The notes beneath the pieces are model-generated. The model saw only the letters and a program-made list of their open reading frames with translations, was not told the DNA's origin and ran no database searches. From Nitrososphaerota archaeon (GTDB lineage Archaea; Thermoproteota; Nitrososphaeria; Nitrososphaerales; Gagatemarchaeaceae), in contig JAGWHB010000001.1 of assembly GCA_028867035.1 (NCBI GenBank), positions 372,001 through 436,000 on the forward strand: 64,000 nt of DNA, written 5' to 3'. The position numbers were made by a program, and so were the translations under genes. Below are positions 42,254-50,394 of this stretch, piece after piece (position 1 is the first letter of the stretch; each line of letters starts with the position of its first letter).

Positions 42254-43108
42254 ATGAAGATGGCAATGTTACTCGCCCTGTTCCTCCTAGCAGGTATCCT
42301 CGTCTCTGTCTCTGGGGGAACCACAATTTGGGTTTCTGGGAATGAAGGCGTGATTGATCATACAAACACGGGGGGCAACAGCATCAAAATGGGATGGTCT
42401 CCCAACAACGGAGTGTTTCCAGCCGAATTGGTGATTGCTCTCGCACCGCTCGTAGACGGTGCGAAGTCCGAGATGATTGTCTGGTTCTATCACGCATCAC
42501 ACCCGAATTACACGGTCACCGAGGCGTTATTGACGCCTTTCGTTATCACCAAGATGATTCCGAGGGATGGAAACTGGTCATTCGCCAATGCGGGCGACAA
42601 TGGCTCGATCATAAAGACAGTTCTTTCTGCAGACAGCGGTGAGAATCCAGTTGAGGCGTATTTTGAGTTCACCAATCTCGTGTACAGTTCCGACCATGGA
42701 CAATACCAGATCATACTACCGTTATCAGGTGGGGTGAACAATCTAGGACTTCGACCGGCCATTACGAAACTAAACCTATCAAACAACTTTGACTTCTATG
42801 GGGGCGTGCCAACAATCGTCCAGGTCTACTTGAGTGACCAGGACCAGATTACAAGTAGTTACCCTGCGTACAGCGTGGAAGCGCCTCAGCCATTCTTTAG
42901 TTCCACAACCCCATTGAAAGAGGTCTACTACGAATTACCGGCTGGCAACTCGGCACCTGTCGTTATCGGTTTCACAAACTTGGATGACATAGACAACTAC
43001 CAAAGGTCCCAGAATCTCGGGTTCCTTTTGCTTGGAATAGGCATTCCTCTCGCAGTTTCGAGCGCTTTCGAATTCGAGAAAGAGAGGAGTGAGCGCGGAC
43101 ACTTGTAG
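42254..43108 (+). CDS. Secreted or membrane-anchored protein, unknown function
   Basis: 284 residues. An N-terminal signal (about 3-21) is followed by an Asn/Ser-rich extracellular beta-type domain with several N-x-S/T sites, and a C-terminal transmembrane helix (about 256-272) with a charged cytoplasmic tail 'EFEKERSERG'. Type I topology, as in archaeal surface proteins. No family recognised. Confidence 0.6.
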   Translation: MKMAMLLALFLLAGILVSVSGGTTIWVSGNEGVIDHTNTGGNSIKMGWSPNNGVFPAELVIALAPLVDGAKSEMIVWFYHASHPNYTVTEALLTPFVITKMIPRDGNWSFANAGDNGSIIKTVLSADSGENPVEAYFEFTNLVYSSDHGQYQIILPLSGGVNNLGLRPAITKLNLSNNFDFYGGVPTIVQVYLSDQDQITSSYPAYSVEAPQPFFSSTTPLKEVYYELPAGNSAPVVIGFTNLDDIDNYQRSQNLGFLLLGIGIPLAVSSAFEFEKERSERGHL

Positions 43109-43358
43109 TTCGGCGAAGCCTGGGCGGGGCTGGGCTCTTTGGTCGACGGTGTTCCGCGTCGGGGTGGCCTGTTCCGTTCTTGTTGGTTCGGCCCGTGGTT
43201 AAATCGAGAGGGTCAGGCGCCTTACATTTCCCCCACACATGCCAGGAGCGCGAGTGAGCGGTGTCTGCGTTTCACTGAGTGATACGCTGAAAAGTTGATA
43301 GAAGACCGTTGAGATAGCAATCGGGGCACCTCAACTGTCACTCACCGACTATGTTACC

Positions 43359-43994
43359 GTGCTCATCGCGGCTGCTGCCTTGGTCGTAAGCTCGATATCC
43401 CTGTACATGAGCTGGAGAAACTCCAAAAGCCAACAACCTAATGTCACCTTGACAACATCATGGAGCTCGTATGAGATATTTGGTAAGCAATCGGAAATGA
43501 CCGATGAAGCGAAGATTCAGGTGAGGACCGAGGTGATTCTGCAGAATAGTGGCAATGCCAACGCTTCGGTCACGGACATCAAGATGAGGGTTAGGTACGC
43601 AAAGGATGTTATCAACCACCCCACGATAGGGAGGGCCCTTGGGGCGCGTGCATTCTCCGTCCGCCCCTTCAACTTTGCCCAAACTATTCCAATCGAGGTG
43701 GGACCCTATGGTTCGAAGAAAGTGATGTTTCTCTTTGTCTTCGAAGGCCTGAGGCCTTGGTTCTTGGACAGGGCGAACGTGACAATCGACATCCTGAACC
43801 CGAAGAAGTGGGAGCGGAAAGACCTCCCAATACTCTATCAGATCACTATTGATTCGTCTGGAGGTACAGCCAATTTTATGAATGCTTGCTTTAGGGATGA
43901 CCAGCCAGAGAGCAAGGAAATCGCTGGGTCGATGGGACCGTGGGAGGAAGCCAAGTGGGATTGGGATTCCGTTCCCCAATCAGACAAGAGTTAG
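43359..43994 (+). CDS. Membrane-tethered beta-domain protein
   Basis: 211 residues from GTG (the same frame is open upstream to ~43300 without a standard start). An N-terminal helix (about 1-17) is followed by a soluble domain with a possible immunoglobulin-like pattern ('VILQNSGNANASVTDIKMRV' in part near 62-80). This design resembles small membrane-anchored proteins common in this region. Function unknown. Confidence 0.55.
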   Translation: MLIAAAALVVSSISLYMSWRNSKSQQPNVTLTTSWSSYEIFGKQSEMTDEAKIQVRTEVILQNSGNANASVTDIKMRVRYAKDVINHPTIGRALGARAFSVRPFNFAQTIPIEVGPYGSKKVMFLFVFEGLRPWFLDRANVTIDILNPKKWERKDLPILYQITIDSSGGTANFMNACFRDDQPESKEIAGSMGPWEEAKWDWDSVPQSDKS

Positions 43995-44030
43995 GCCAGA
44001 CTGATTGTCTGTCAGGCGCACAGGGAAATT

Positions 44031-44612
44031 TCAGTAGGGCGATGGGTCCTTGAGTTCGCCTGCCCACTTGGCTAGGTACCCGTAGCCTTCTGAGAGAAGG
44101 TCAATGGATTTCTGTTGCTTAAGGAAGTTGAACGTTGCTGGCGAGTACCGTCCCTTGCCAACATAGGCAAAGAACTCTCTCGTTGTCTCAATCGCCGAAT
44201 CGATTTCGGCAGGGGTCAATTCGTGAATGAGGGCCCTTGACTCCCAAGACGCATGCACAATCGAGTTCCTGCGAGTCTGGGCCTTCTTCACTCGACGCAT
44301 GAGGGCTGCCTGACTCTTGAGGTCGATTCCGCTTAGGATTGTGAATAGGTCGAGTTTGGTGTCGAACGGCAGCCTTAGCAGGTCTTTCATGTCTACTGAC
44401 TGGTCGAGGCCTCTTTTTGCAACCGAGAATTGCACCTCGTCGTTGAGCCATGCTTCCCACATCATCCAAAGCCAGATGAATGAGGCGCGCAAGGCCCGGC
44501 GTATCCTGAATACGTTCTTCTTCGGGTTGTCCGCGACGAGTCTCTCCGCCTCTTCCTTGAAGTAAAGACAGTCGTTGAAGAGTTCGTGGTCCGCCCTTGA
44601 CTTGAACGGCAC
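44031..44612 (-). CDS. HEPN-type protein (RN-x3-H)
   Basis: 193 residues from the GTG at 44612, chosen because TAGTTATAC (44633-44641) is centred ~25 bases upstream; the frame extends to 44702 without such support. It is an all-helical domain with 'RRALRASFIWLWMMWEAWLNDEV' in part near 36-58 and the motif R115-N-S-I-V-H120, followed by A-S-W-E. This matches HEPN RNase active sites. It stands alone; no MNT-type nucleotidyltransferase antitoxin lies beside it. Confidence 0.65.
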   Translation of the reverse strand: MPFKSRADHELFNDCLYFKEEAERLVADNPKKNVFRIRRALRASFIWLWMMWEAWLNDEVQFSVAKRGLDQSVDMKDLLRLPFDTKLDLFTILSGIDLKSQAALMRRVKKAQTRRNSIVHASWESRALIHELTPAEIDSAIETTREFFAYVGKGRYSPATFNFLKQQKSIDLLSEGYGYLAKWAGELKDPSPY

Positions 44613-44632
44613 GCCAATGCAAACGCTCGCCC

Positions 44633-44641
44633 GTATAACTA
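44633..44641 (-). promoter_or_regulatory. TATA element deciding the HEPN gene start
   Basis: Minus-strand TAGTTATAC, centred ~25 bases before the GTG at 44612, ideal for a leaderless transcript. Confidence 0.5.
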
Positions 44642-44954
44642 ACCTTGCGGTCGGTACACCGATACATGCTCTCTCGGTTCTGTCCCATGGGTTTGTCTTC
44701 ACGCGCCTCCTCGCCTTCGGGAAGTGGGGCGTTGAGGTCCTTTACCGTGTCGACAACCAGGAAAACGGCCCCTCCCTCCCCTCCGCTTCGTTTGTTTCCA
44801 TTCTAAAGAAGCTCCTATGGATGGAACTATCTTACGTAAGTAAAGGAGCCTGCTCTCGGTTTGCGGTCTTGGATGGATATGCCTTGGGGTCTAAAGGAGG
44901 GTCACGGAGTGTTGGTAAAGGCTGACGGGCGGGCGATCTGTTCGGGAATGAATC

Positions 44955-45120
44955 TCCAGTGGAAACCAGGGGGTGGGGGGTGTGCGGTGAACAGGGGTGA
45001 ACGACACGCACCGGCCAGCCCACCAAGGACCGCAGTATTTCCACTGGAACCACTCCAGCCCCCGAACCTGTGAAACGCCCGATTCCGACGCCTTTGTTTC
45101 CATTGGAGCCAGTCCACGCC
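44955..45120. repeat. Three dispersed GTTTCCAYTGGA elements
   Basis: TCCAGTGGAAAC at 44955-44966 (inverted), TTTCCACTGGAACCACTCCA at about 45038-45057 and TTTCCATTGGAGCCAGTCCA at about 45097-45116. The last two are ~20-bp imperfect direct repeats 59 bases apart. Purpose unknown; they lie in the 560-base gene-free interval 44703-45264 upstream of a regulator. Confidence 0.5.
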
Positions 45121-45213
45121 CCTCCTGGAGACGGCCCGAGTGAACCCCAGTGAACCCTCCGGGGCGTATCAAAACGCGGTCAAACTAACTGACCGCCTTG
45201 TTCACAAGTTCAC
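44987..45213. repeat. GTGAAC hexamer pairs upstream of a winged-helix gene
   Basis: GTGAAC-N4-GTGAAC at 44987-45002, GTGAAC-N4-GTGAAC at 45140-45155, and GTTCAC-N2-GTTCAC at 45200-45213 on the other orientation. The 10-base repeat period puts the sites on one face of the helix. Likely protein-binding sites, perhaps for the regulator at 45265. Confidence 0.5.
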
Positions 45214-45264
45214 ACCCGACACCGATTTATCGGGCCTCCGGGCCACCAGGCGGCAGTAGTTTAC

Positions 45265-45663
45265 TTGCTAAAGCGGGTCAGGTTCGAAGTGGAGAACGAG
45301 CAGGGGCGCAAGAGCTTCCACGTCCTGGAAGGCCCGGTCTCCCGTAATGATTTGATGAAGACGATGGACGCCCTCGAGATGATGGATCAGTCGATCGAGC
45401 ACTCGCCCAGGGCCCCGGACGAGGGGACCTTCTTCGGCAAGGTGCAGACGCTCCTGGAAACGACGTTTGCAGCAGGAGACTTCTCATCGTCCGACGTGGC
45501 CCGCGAGCTTGAGGAGAAGTACGCCCAACCAGTGAAGCTGAGCACGATATCGACCTACCTGGCCCGGCTGGCCGACAAGCGGTACATCAAGCGAGAGCGC
45601 TTCGGGAACTCCTGGGTGTACCGAAGGGTCTACCTGAAGCCGGCGCAGGTAGCAGAAAGGTAG
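45265..45663 (+). CDS. Winged-helix transcriptional regulator
   Basis: 132 residues from TTG. The N-terminal ~50 residues are beta-rich. The C-terminal ~75 residues form a winged helix: 'SSSDVARELEEKYAQPVKLSTISTYLARLADKRYIKRE' (quoted in part) with the wing 'RFGNSWVYRRVY', resembling BlaI/MecI- or PadR-like repressors. A cluster of GTGAAC repeats lies 50-280 bases upstream and may be its binding sites (autoregulation). Confidence 0.65.
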   Translation: MLKRVRFEVENEQGRKSFHVLEGPVSRNDLMKTMDALEMMDQSIEHSPRAPDEGTFFGKVQTLLETTFAAGDFSSSDVARELEEKYAQPVKLSTISTYLARLADKRYIKRERFGNSWVYRRVYLKPAQVAER

Positions 45664-45744
45664 CGCGGTCCCGAGTCCCGGCCTAGATACTGGGCAGGCA
45701 ACTCGTGTTTATCTGAACCTGTCGACAGCTGAGCGCGAGAGTGG

Positions 45745-46010
45745 TTGGTGCTGCCCGAGGTGAAGTACCTTACGGTCGATGAGATTGTAGAGGCCAACAG
45801 GAGAGTCCTGAAGGAAATCAGGGTAAAGAAGGCAGACTCTCATCGCGTTGCGAGTCGAACGAAAATCGAAGGCGTCGTCAACATGGTCCAGGAATTAGAA
45901 GGGGACGTCTACTGGAAGGCGGCCGTATCGCTGATTCAACTAACCAAAGCGCACGCATTCGATAGCAGAAATAGGAGGACGGCGTACGCTGCTGCCAAAC
46001 TAGGTAACGA
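45745..46010 (+). pseudogene. Truncated Fic/Doc-type gene
   Basis: From TTG, ~85 residues match the Doc/Fic layout: 'LTVDEIVEANRRVL', 'DVYWKAAVSLIQLTKAHAF', then the core H-A-F-D-S-R-N-R-R-T-A. Compared with the Fic consensus HxFx(D/E)GN(G/K)R, the acidic and Gly positions are changed (S, R), so activity is doubtful. After 'AYAAAKL' the family resemblance stops abruptly at the edge of another broken gene on the opposite strand. The remaining frame to 46101 is antisense of that gene. Confidence 0.55.
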
Positions 46011-46645
46011 TCTGCGAGCGCCTCCTCGAGGGCCCCGGAGGCGAACGTCTTGGAATAGACCCCGAACGGGTAGTTGTGATAGAGGCCAAAGTTCCCCTTG
46101 ACGATTTCCATCACCGTGGCTGCGTTGTCGGTGACGTAATGGAAGAGCTCGTGGAGGAAGAGGTACAGCAGCGCTCCCTTGACGGCGTCCTTGGAGGTTC
46201 GGGTACCGTTTGGCAGCCAGGAACATGCTTGCCAAATCTATGAGGCATCTCTCGCTGAAGTGAATTCCCCAGTGGCTGTGGCTGAAGTGGTAAGACTCGT
46301 ACCAAGCGCATACGTCTAGGACGTCTTCCCCTCCTTCTTTCCGGGCGCCGGCACCTCTCCGACGATTTCCACCCTTATCGAGTCCCAGTCCACGGCTACG
46401 AGCTGGATTTCCTCCGGTTCACTACCGAGCACGTTCGGGTTGACCCTCCGCGTGTGGGGGTCTTCGGCGGGCAAGTCGTTGTGCAGTCGTTCTATGACTT
46501 TATACCTGAAGTCCTCCCAGATGTATCGCGTTGCCGTGCCGTCGGGAACTATGCGTCTCGCTTTATCCTTGTCGAGACGCCGCGCATTAAAGTATACAGC
46601 GTCGTGTCCGCGGCAGCAGAGGCAGGCATTTCCAATCCAAGCGAC
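45995..46645 (-). pseudogene. Frameshifted HExxH metalloprotease-like gene remnants
   Basis: On the minus strand three successive frames give protein-like sequence. About 46645-46316 reads '...YFNARRLDKDKARRIVPDG' and '...VDWDSIRVEIVGEVP', with no normal start. About 46330-46190 reads 'DVCAWYESYHFSHSHWGIHF' in part. About 46190-45995 reads 'LLYLFLHELFHYVTDNAATV' in part, which holds HELFH (zinc-protease HExxH), and later 'EEALADRY', a possible third ligand. Frame breaks lie near 46325 and 46190. The gene also abuts the truncated Fic gene. Decay is favoured; sequencing error is possible. Confidence 0.5.
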
Positions 46646-46669
46646 TTAAGTTCGGATTGAAGCCGTTCG

Positions 46670-47055
46670 ATGGTCTTCTGCTCCGCCAAGAGCTTCTCGC
46701 TTGAAGTAGTAATGGCCTACATCAGCGCGCTCGACAGGCCGGACTACAACGCTGCGATGAATCATCTCCACGGCAAGGTCCGCATCAGGGCCCGGCGGGG
46801 GAGACCTTCGGAAAGCCCTACGATTTCATCGAGATGCTGCGGAGGTACCGGGGGAGGTACGACATCAAGAAGGCCTTCGCGGACGGAGACGACGTGTGCT
46901 TACTGTACGACCTGAAGACCAACGGCCCGAAGGCGTTCATGTCTTCGTGGTATCAAGTGAAGCAGGGAAAGATAGTCTCGATTCAGACGGTCTTCGGCCC
47001 GCGCGCCTTCGGTCCACCTCCAGGGAAGGGTTCTGACCAAAGCCAAGCCAAATGA
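46670..47055 (+). pseudogene. NTF2/SnoaL-like gene with a frameshift
   Basis: The first frame (from ATG 46670) reads 'LEVVMAYISALDRPDYNAAM' in part and 'GKVRIRA'; after a one-base shift near 46790 the second reads 'GETFGKPYDFIEMLRRYRG', 'DDVCLLYDLKT' and 'SWYQVKQGKIVSIQTVF' to 47055. Together they make a normal ~125-residue SnoaL-like cone-shaped fold. The shift falls in a GC-rich run (GGGCCCGGCGGGGG), so it may be sequencing error rather than decay. Its tail overlaps the convergent DMT transporter. Confidence 0.55.
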
Positions 47056-47960
47056 CTGCTGCCCGGCCCAACAGCACTCCTGTTCCTCCTCTGAGCCAAG
47101 GTTCCGAAGTAGACACCGACAAGGACAAGGGCGCTCCCCGCCAGGAAGACGGGGGTCACTGTCTCCTCGTTCAGTAGCCACGCAGCGACGAAGGTCACCA
47201 CCGGGATGAGGACCTGGGAGTAGGACGCCGCAGACGCGGTCCAGTGCGAATAGACCCAGATGTTGACTGCCTGGCCGACACTGGTGCCCACCACCAGCCA
47301 TCCCAGGGCAAGCCAGGTGGCCGACTGGACAGGGAAGGCCACCCTCTCTCCTGCAATGAGCGAAAGGACGAGCAACAGGGGTGTCCCTGTAAGCATCCCG
47401 ACAGTCGCCATCGAGATGGGATTGGCCCTCGGGACCAGTTTGATTACGACCCCTCCGGTGGCCACGCTCAGCACCCCTCCGAAGATCGAGAGTATCGAAA
47501 GGACAGACCCGCCCTCGGAAAGATGGTTGGAGAACACCACGGCAACCCCCAGCAGGGCCGCCGCCGAGCCCCCCATACCCGACCAGCGCCATTTCTCGAG
47601 TCGAGCCCATTGCGATAGCACGACCGTGATTAGCGGGACCGTGGCGAACATCACCGAGGCCGTGGCAGCCGTGGCCCCCAGCAGGCCCCAATACACCAGG
47701 GCGAAGTTGAACCCCGTGGTGAAGAGGCCGTAGAGCGCCGCACCTCCAAGCGCCCTCCCCCTCGGAATCGGTATCCCCTGGACTCGCATCACCGTGAAGA
47801 GAATCATGGCGGAGAGCATCAGACGGAGGGCCCCACCCCAGAAGGGCGGGAGCTCCTGGTTGCTGACCCTGATGGCGATGAAGGCGACGCCGAAGACGAG
47901 GGCTACAAGGAGAAAGCCGCCGAGAACCTTCTTCCCCGGCTTCGCGTCCCCCTGAAGCAA
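46983..47960 (-). CDS. EamA/DMT-family transporter
   Basis: 325 residues, ten transmembrane helices in two EamA repeats (about 12-145 and 155-290), typical of drug/metabolite exporters. 'RLMLSAMILF' near 47 and 'LNEETVTPVFLAGSALVLVGVY' in part near 263 are characteristic. The last ~40 residues are a polar tail. A CTAATATACGG TATA element lies ~28 bases upstream of the TTG start. It probably exports amino acids or metabolites. Confidence 0.85.
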   Translation of the reverse strand: MLQGDAKPGKKVLGGFLLVALVFGVAFIAIRVSNQELPPFWGGALRLMLSAMILFTVMRVQGIPIPRGRALGGAALYGLFTTGFNFALVYWGLLGATAATASVMFATVPLITVVLSQWARLEKWRWSGMGGSAAALLGVAVVFSNHLSEGGSVLSILSIFGGVLSVATGGVVIKLVPRANPISMATVGMLTGTPLLLVLSLIAGERVAFPVQSATWLALGWLVVGTSVGQAVNIWVYSHWTASAASYSQVLIPVVTFVAAWLLNEETVTPVFLAGSALVLVGVYFGTLAQRRNRSAVGPGSSHLAWLWSEPFPGGGPKARGPKTV

Positions 47961-48015
47961 ACCCTACGAGGGCTGGCGCCCGTATATTAGATGGTTGGAC
48001 CGCGCTCCCGGCCCG

Positions 48016-49023
48016 TCATCGGTACTCGAACGGGTTGGGAATCTGCTTCCCAAGGCCCATGGAGACAGCCTTCCTGTACACCATGTTGCTGGCAGTGGCG
48101 TCCTCCATGGTCAGGCCGGGAGAATGGAACACCGTGATTTCGTCGTCCCTCTCCCTCCCTGGCTTTATCCCGGCGACCACCTCCCCCATGGTGGCGTAGA
48201 CGTCAGCCTTCGCGATCTTCCCCTGGGCGATGGGGATGGCGAGTTGCCCGGAGTCGTAGGAGTCCTCAGCCGCAATCACTATCTTGTCGGCCTTGCTCAT
48301 TGCATCGCCGTCAAGCTCTATCTTCGGAGGGTCGTCCGCCCCAATGATGTTCACATGGACGCCCGGCGAGAGTGCGTCCGCGTGGACTACCGGTACGAAG
48401 CTGGGGGTTGTGGTCACCATCACGTCCACTCTGCCTGCGAGGTCAGCAGCTGACTCCACCGGCTCCAGGTCGACCCCGAGCTCGCTCCCCATTTCCCTGC
48501 AGAACGTTTCGGCTTTTGCCCTCGTCCTGGAGAGGACGTACCCCCTCCTCACATCCCTGACCAGTTTCAGGAACCTGAGCTGGTTCCTTGCCTGCCTCCC
48601 GGCCCCCACCATCCCGACGCTCTGGCTCCCTTTCCTCGAGAGGTACTTCGCCCCGATCGCACCCCCCGCGGCGGTCCGGTTGGCGCCCACACTGGCGGAA
48701 TCGATTACCGCGAGTACGTCCCCGTCCTTCGCATCGAAGAGGTACTTCAGGAACTTCCTGGGAGGGTCCCGTACCCCTGGGAAGTTGTAGCCGATTGAGA
48801 CCACCAGCACCCCCGACTCCTCCAGGTACGCCAGGCCGTCAGACACCTTCGTCATCCGCGGGTCCGCGTGGGGGAGGTCCTTGCCTCTGATCCGGATTTC
48901 GCGCCTGAGCAGCGTCTCCGCGTGACCGAGCCCAAGCTGCCTGTACCCGTCTTCCTCGGCCGCGATGAAATCCTTGAGGCTGGTGCACCTGGCGACGTCG
49001 GGTTCAGTGATTAGAAGCGCCAA
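48016..49023 (-). CDS. Ornithine cyclodeaminase/mu-crystallin family protein
   Basis: 335 residues. An N-terminal substrate-binding region includes the conserved Lys in 'RKFLKYLFDA' (near 88-92) and Arg in 'GANRTAAGGAIGAKYL'. A Rossmann motif V-G-M-V-G-A-G-R-Q-A-R near 138 binds NAD(P). Members include ornithine cyclodeaminase, alanine dehydrogenase and ketimine reductase; the reaction cannot be assigned. It overlaps the upstream MFS gene by 13 bases and is likely co-transcribed with it. Confidence 0.85.
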   Translation of the reverse strand: MALLITEPDVARCTSLKDFIAAEEDGYRQLGLGHAETLLRREIRIRGKDLPHADPRMTKVSDGLAYLEESGVLVVSIGYNFPGVRDPPRKFLKYLFDAKDGDVLAVIDSASVGANRTAAGGAIGAKYLSRKGSQSVGMVGAGRQARNQLRFLKLVRDVRRGYVLSRTRAKAETFCREMGSELGVDLEPVESAADLAGRVDVMVTTTPSFVPVVHADALSPGVHVNIIGADDPPKIELDGDAMSKADKIVIAAEDSYDSGQLAIPIAQGKIAKADVYATMGEVVAGIKPGRERDDEITVFHSPGLTMEDATASNMVYRKAVSMGLGKQIPNPFEYR

Positions 49024-50297
49024 GGTCCAGCTTTGCCCCGAAGACCCGCTTTACTTATTTCAAGATTTGTCGCTCGGGTGGCGCAGCGGTCCCCTCTGCC
49101 CCTGCGGGACTCGAAATCCCGCTGAATCCTTGGGGAAATCAGGATCATCCCGATGTTCACCACGAATGTAAAGGCGGCTATGGCATACCACGCGAGCTTC
49201 AGGTCGAAGAGCAGGAATCCGAAGCTCAGAGGCCCGACGAAGGCCGCCATGGTCCGGCCAGCGTTCAGGACTGCGGCGTAGTACCCCTGCACCACCCCCC
49301 GGTTCTCGGCCGACGAGAACAATGTGACCACCCGCTGCGACGGGACGGTGAGCAGTATCTCCCCCAGGGTCAGAATCACCATGACCGCCTCCAGTTCGAG
49401 GAACCCTGATGCAAGGGTTGTCGATAGAAACCCCACAATGCCGACGAAGTTCCCCAGGACCACCGGGGTAACGAGCCTCTTCCAGCCCCTCACCGCCCTG
49501 ATCAGCGGGATTTGCAGCAGGACGATGACAAGGCCGTTGGTGGCGAAAAGATACCCTATTTGGTCGTTCGGAACGCTGAGGAAGCTGGCGGCGTACAGCG
49601 AAAGCGGCGTGATCTCGTACCCGGAGGCAAGGAACGAGAAGAAGATCAGGACTAGGAAGAGCATGACGTTCCTGTCGTCCCTCCAGCTGAGCCATCTCGG
49701 CTTGACCTTCGGCTCCTCCGGCCCCTGAAGGGGCAGCAGGCGTTCCGACACGAACACCCTGGTCAGGACCGCGACCAGGACGAACACAACCGCGCTGAAG
49801 TAGAAGACCGAGGGGTAGCTGAACCAGCTGGAAAGAATCCCACCCAGGGCTGGTCCGGCGGCGAAGCCAAGGTTCGAGCCGATGGTCAGGAGCGAGAAGC
49901 CCATGGTCAGGCTGTCCCCCTTGTTTACAGCCACGATGGCTGCTGGGGCGGGGTGCGATATTCCCCTGGTGAACGTGGTCACGGGGTAGAGGGCGACGAT
50001 GAGCAGGACGGCGGCGCTGATCTGTATCAGGAAGCCAAGGACGACCGACAGTCCGATTGAGACGATGAACCCCAGGAGCATGACCCGCCTCGGCCCGTAG
50101 GAATCGATGAGTCGGCCGCCCAATACCTGGCTCGATAGTGCCGCCAGCCCCGTGACGAGGTAGGTAAGCCCTATCTCCCAGAACGGGGTGGCCCTCGAGA
50201 CCGCCAGGTAGATCGCCACGAAGGGGAGGGTCGCGGTCCAGCCTATGTTGTTCAAGGTCGTGATCGCAACCAGGACCCCAGTCATGCGGTCGACCAA
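49011..50297 (-). CDS. MFS transporter
   Basis: 428 residues from TTG with 12 helices. The loop 2-3 motif A reads 'GGRLIDSYGPRRVMLLG' near 60-76, and the central loop is ~30 residues. The fold ends near residue 390 ('GMILISPRIQRDF'); the last ~35 residues are basic and cover a tRNA-like segment (49070-49131 on the other strand), so the tail may be foreign to the family. A CTAATTATTC TATA element lies at about 50320-50329. It is probably an efflux pump for a small molecule. Confidence 0.85.
   Translation of the reverse strand: MVDRMTGVLVAITTLNNIGWTATLPFVAIYLAVSRATPFWEIGLTYLVTGLAALSSQVLGGRLIDSYGPRRVMLLGFIVSIGLSVVLGFLIQISAAVLLIVALYPVTTFTRGISHPAPAAIVAVNKGDSLTMGFSLLTIGSNLGFAAGPALGGILSSWFSYPSVFYFSAVVFVLVAVLTRVFVSERLLPLQGPEEPKVKPRWLSWRDDRNVMLFLVLIFFSFLASGYEITPLSLYAASFLSVPNDQIGYLFATNGLVIVLLQIPLIRAVRGWKRLVTPVVLGNFVGIVGFLSTTLASGFLELEAVMVILTLGEILLTVPSQRVVTLFSSAENRGVVQGYYAAVLNAGRTMAAFVGPLSFGFLLFDLKLAWYAIAAFTFVVNIGMILISPRIQRDFESRRGRGDRCATRATNLEISKAGLRGKAGPWRF
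49070..49131 (+). other. tRNA-Ser(CGA)-like 5' fragment
   Basis: The plus strand has a D-arm-like GGGTGGCGCAGCGGTC followed by a perfect anticodon arm CGGGA-CTCGAAA-TCCCG with anticodon CGA. No convincing T arm or matching 3' acceptor follows, so it is not a complete tRNA. It may be a tRNA fragment or old integration scar inside the 3' end of the MFS gene, or a chance hairpin. Confidence 0.35.
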
Positions 50298-50394
50298 TTG
50301 GCCCCCGCCCGCTTCGAGGGAGAATAATTAGGTTCTCGAGTCCAACCTGCATCTCCTCCTTTTATCCAGCGCCTGGGCGGGAAAGGCCCGTCCT

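Noticed and set aside
46454..46660. Plus-strand frame with plausible residues opposite the protease remnant
   Set aside because: The minus strand reads more like protein and has higher GC at third codon positions; the plus reading is taken as its shadow.
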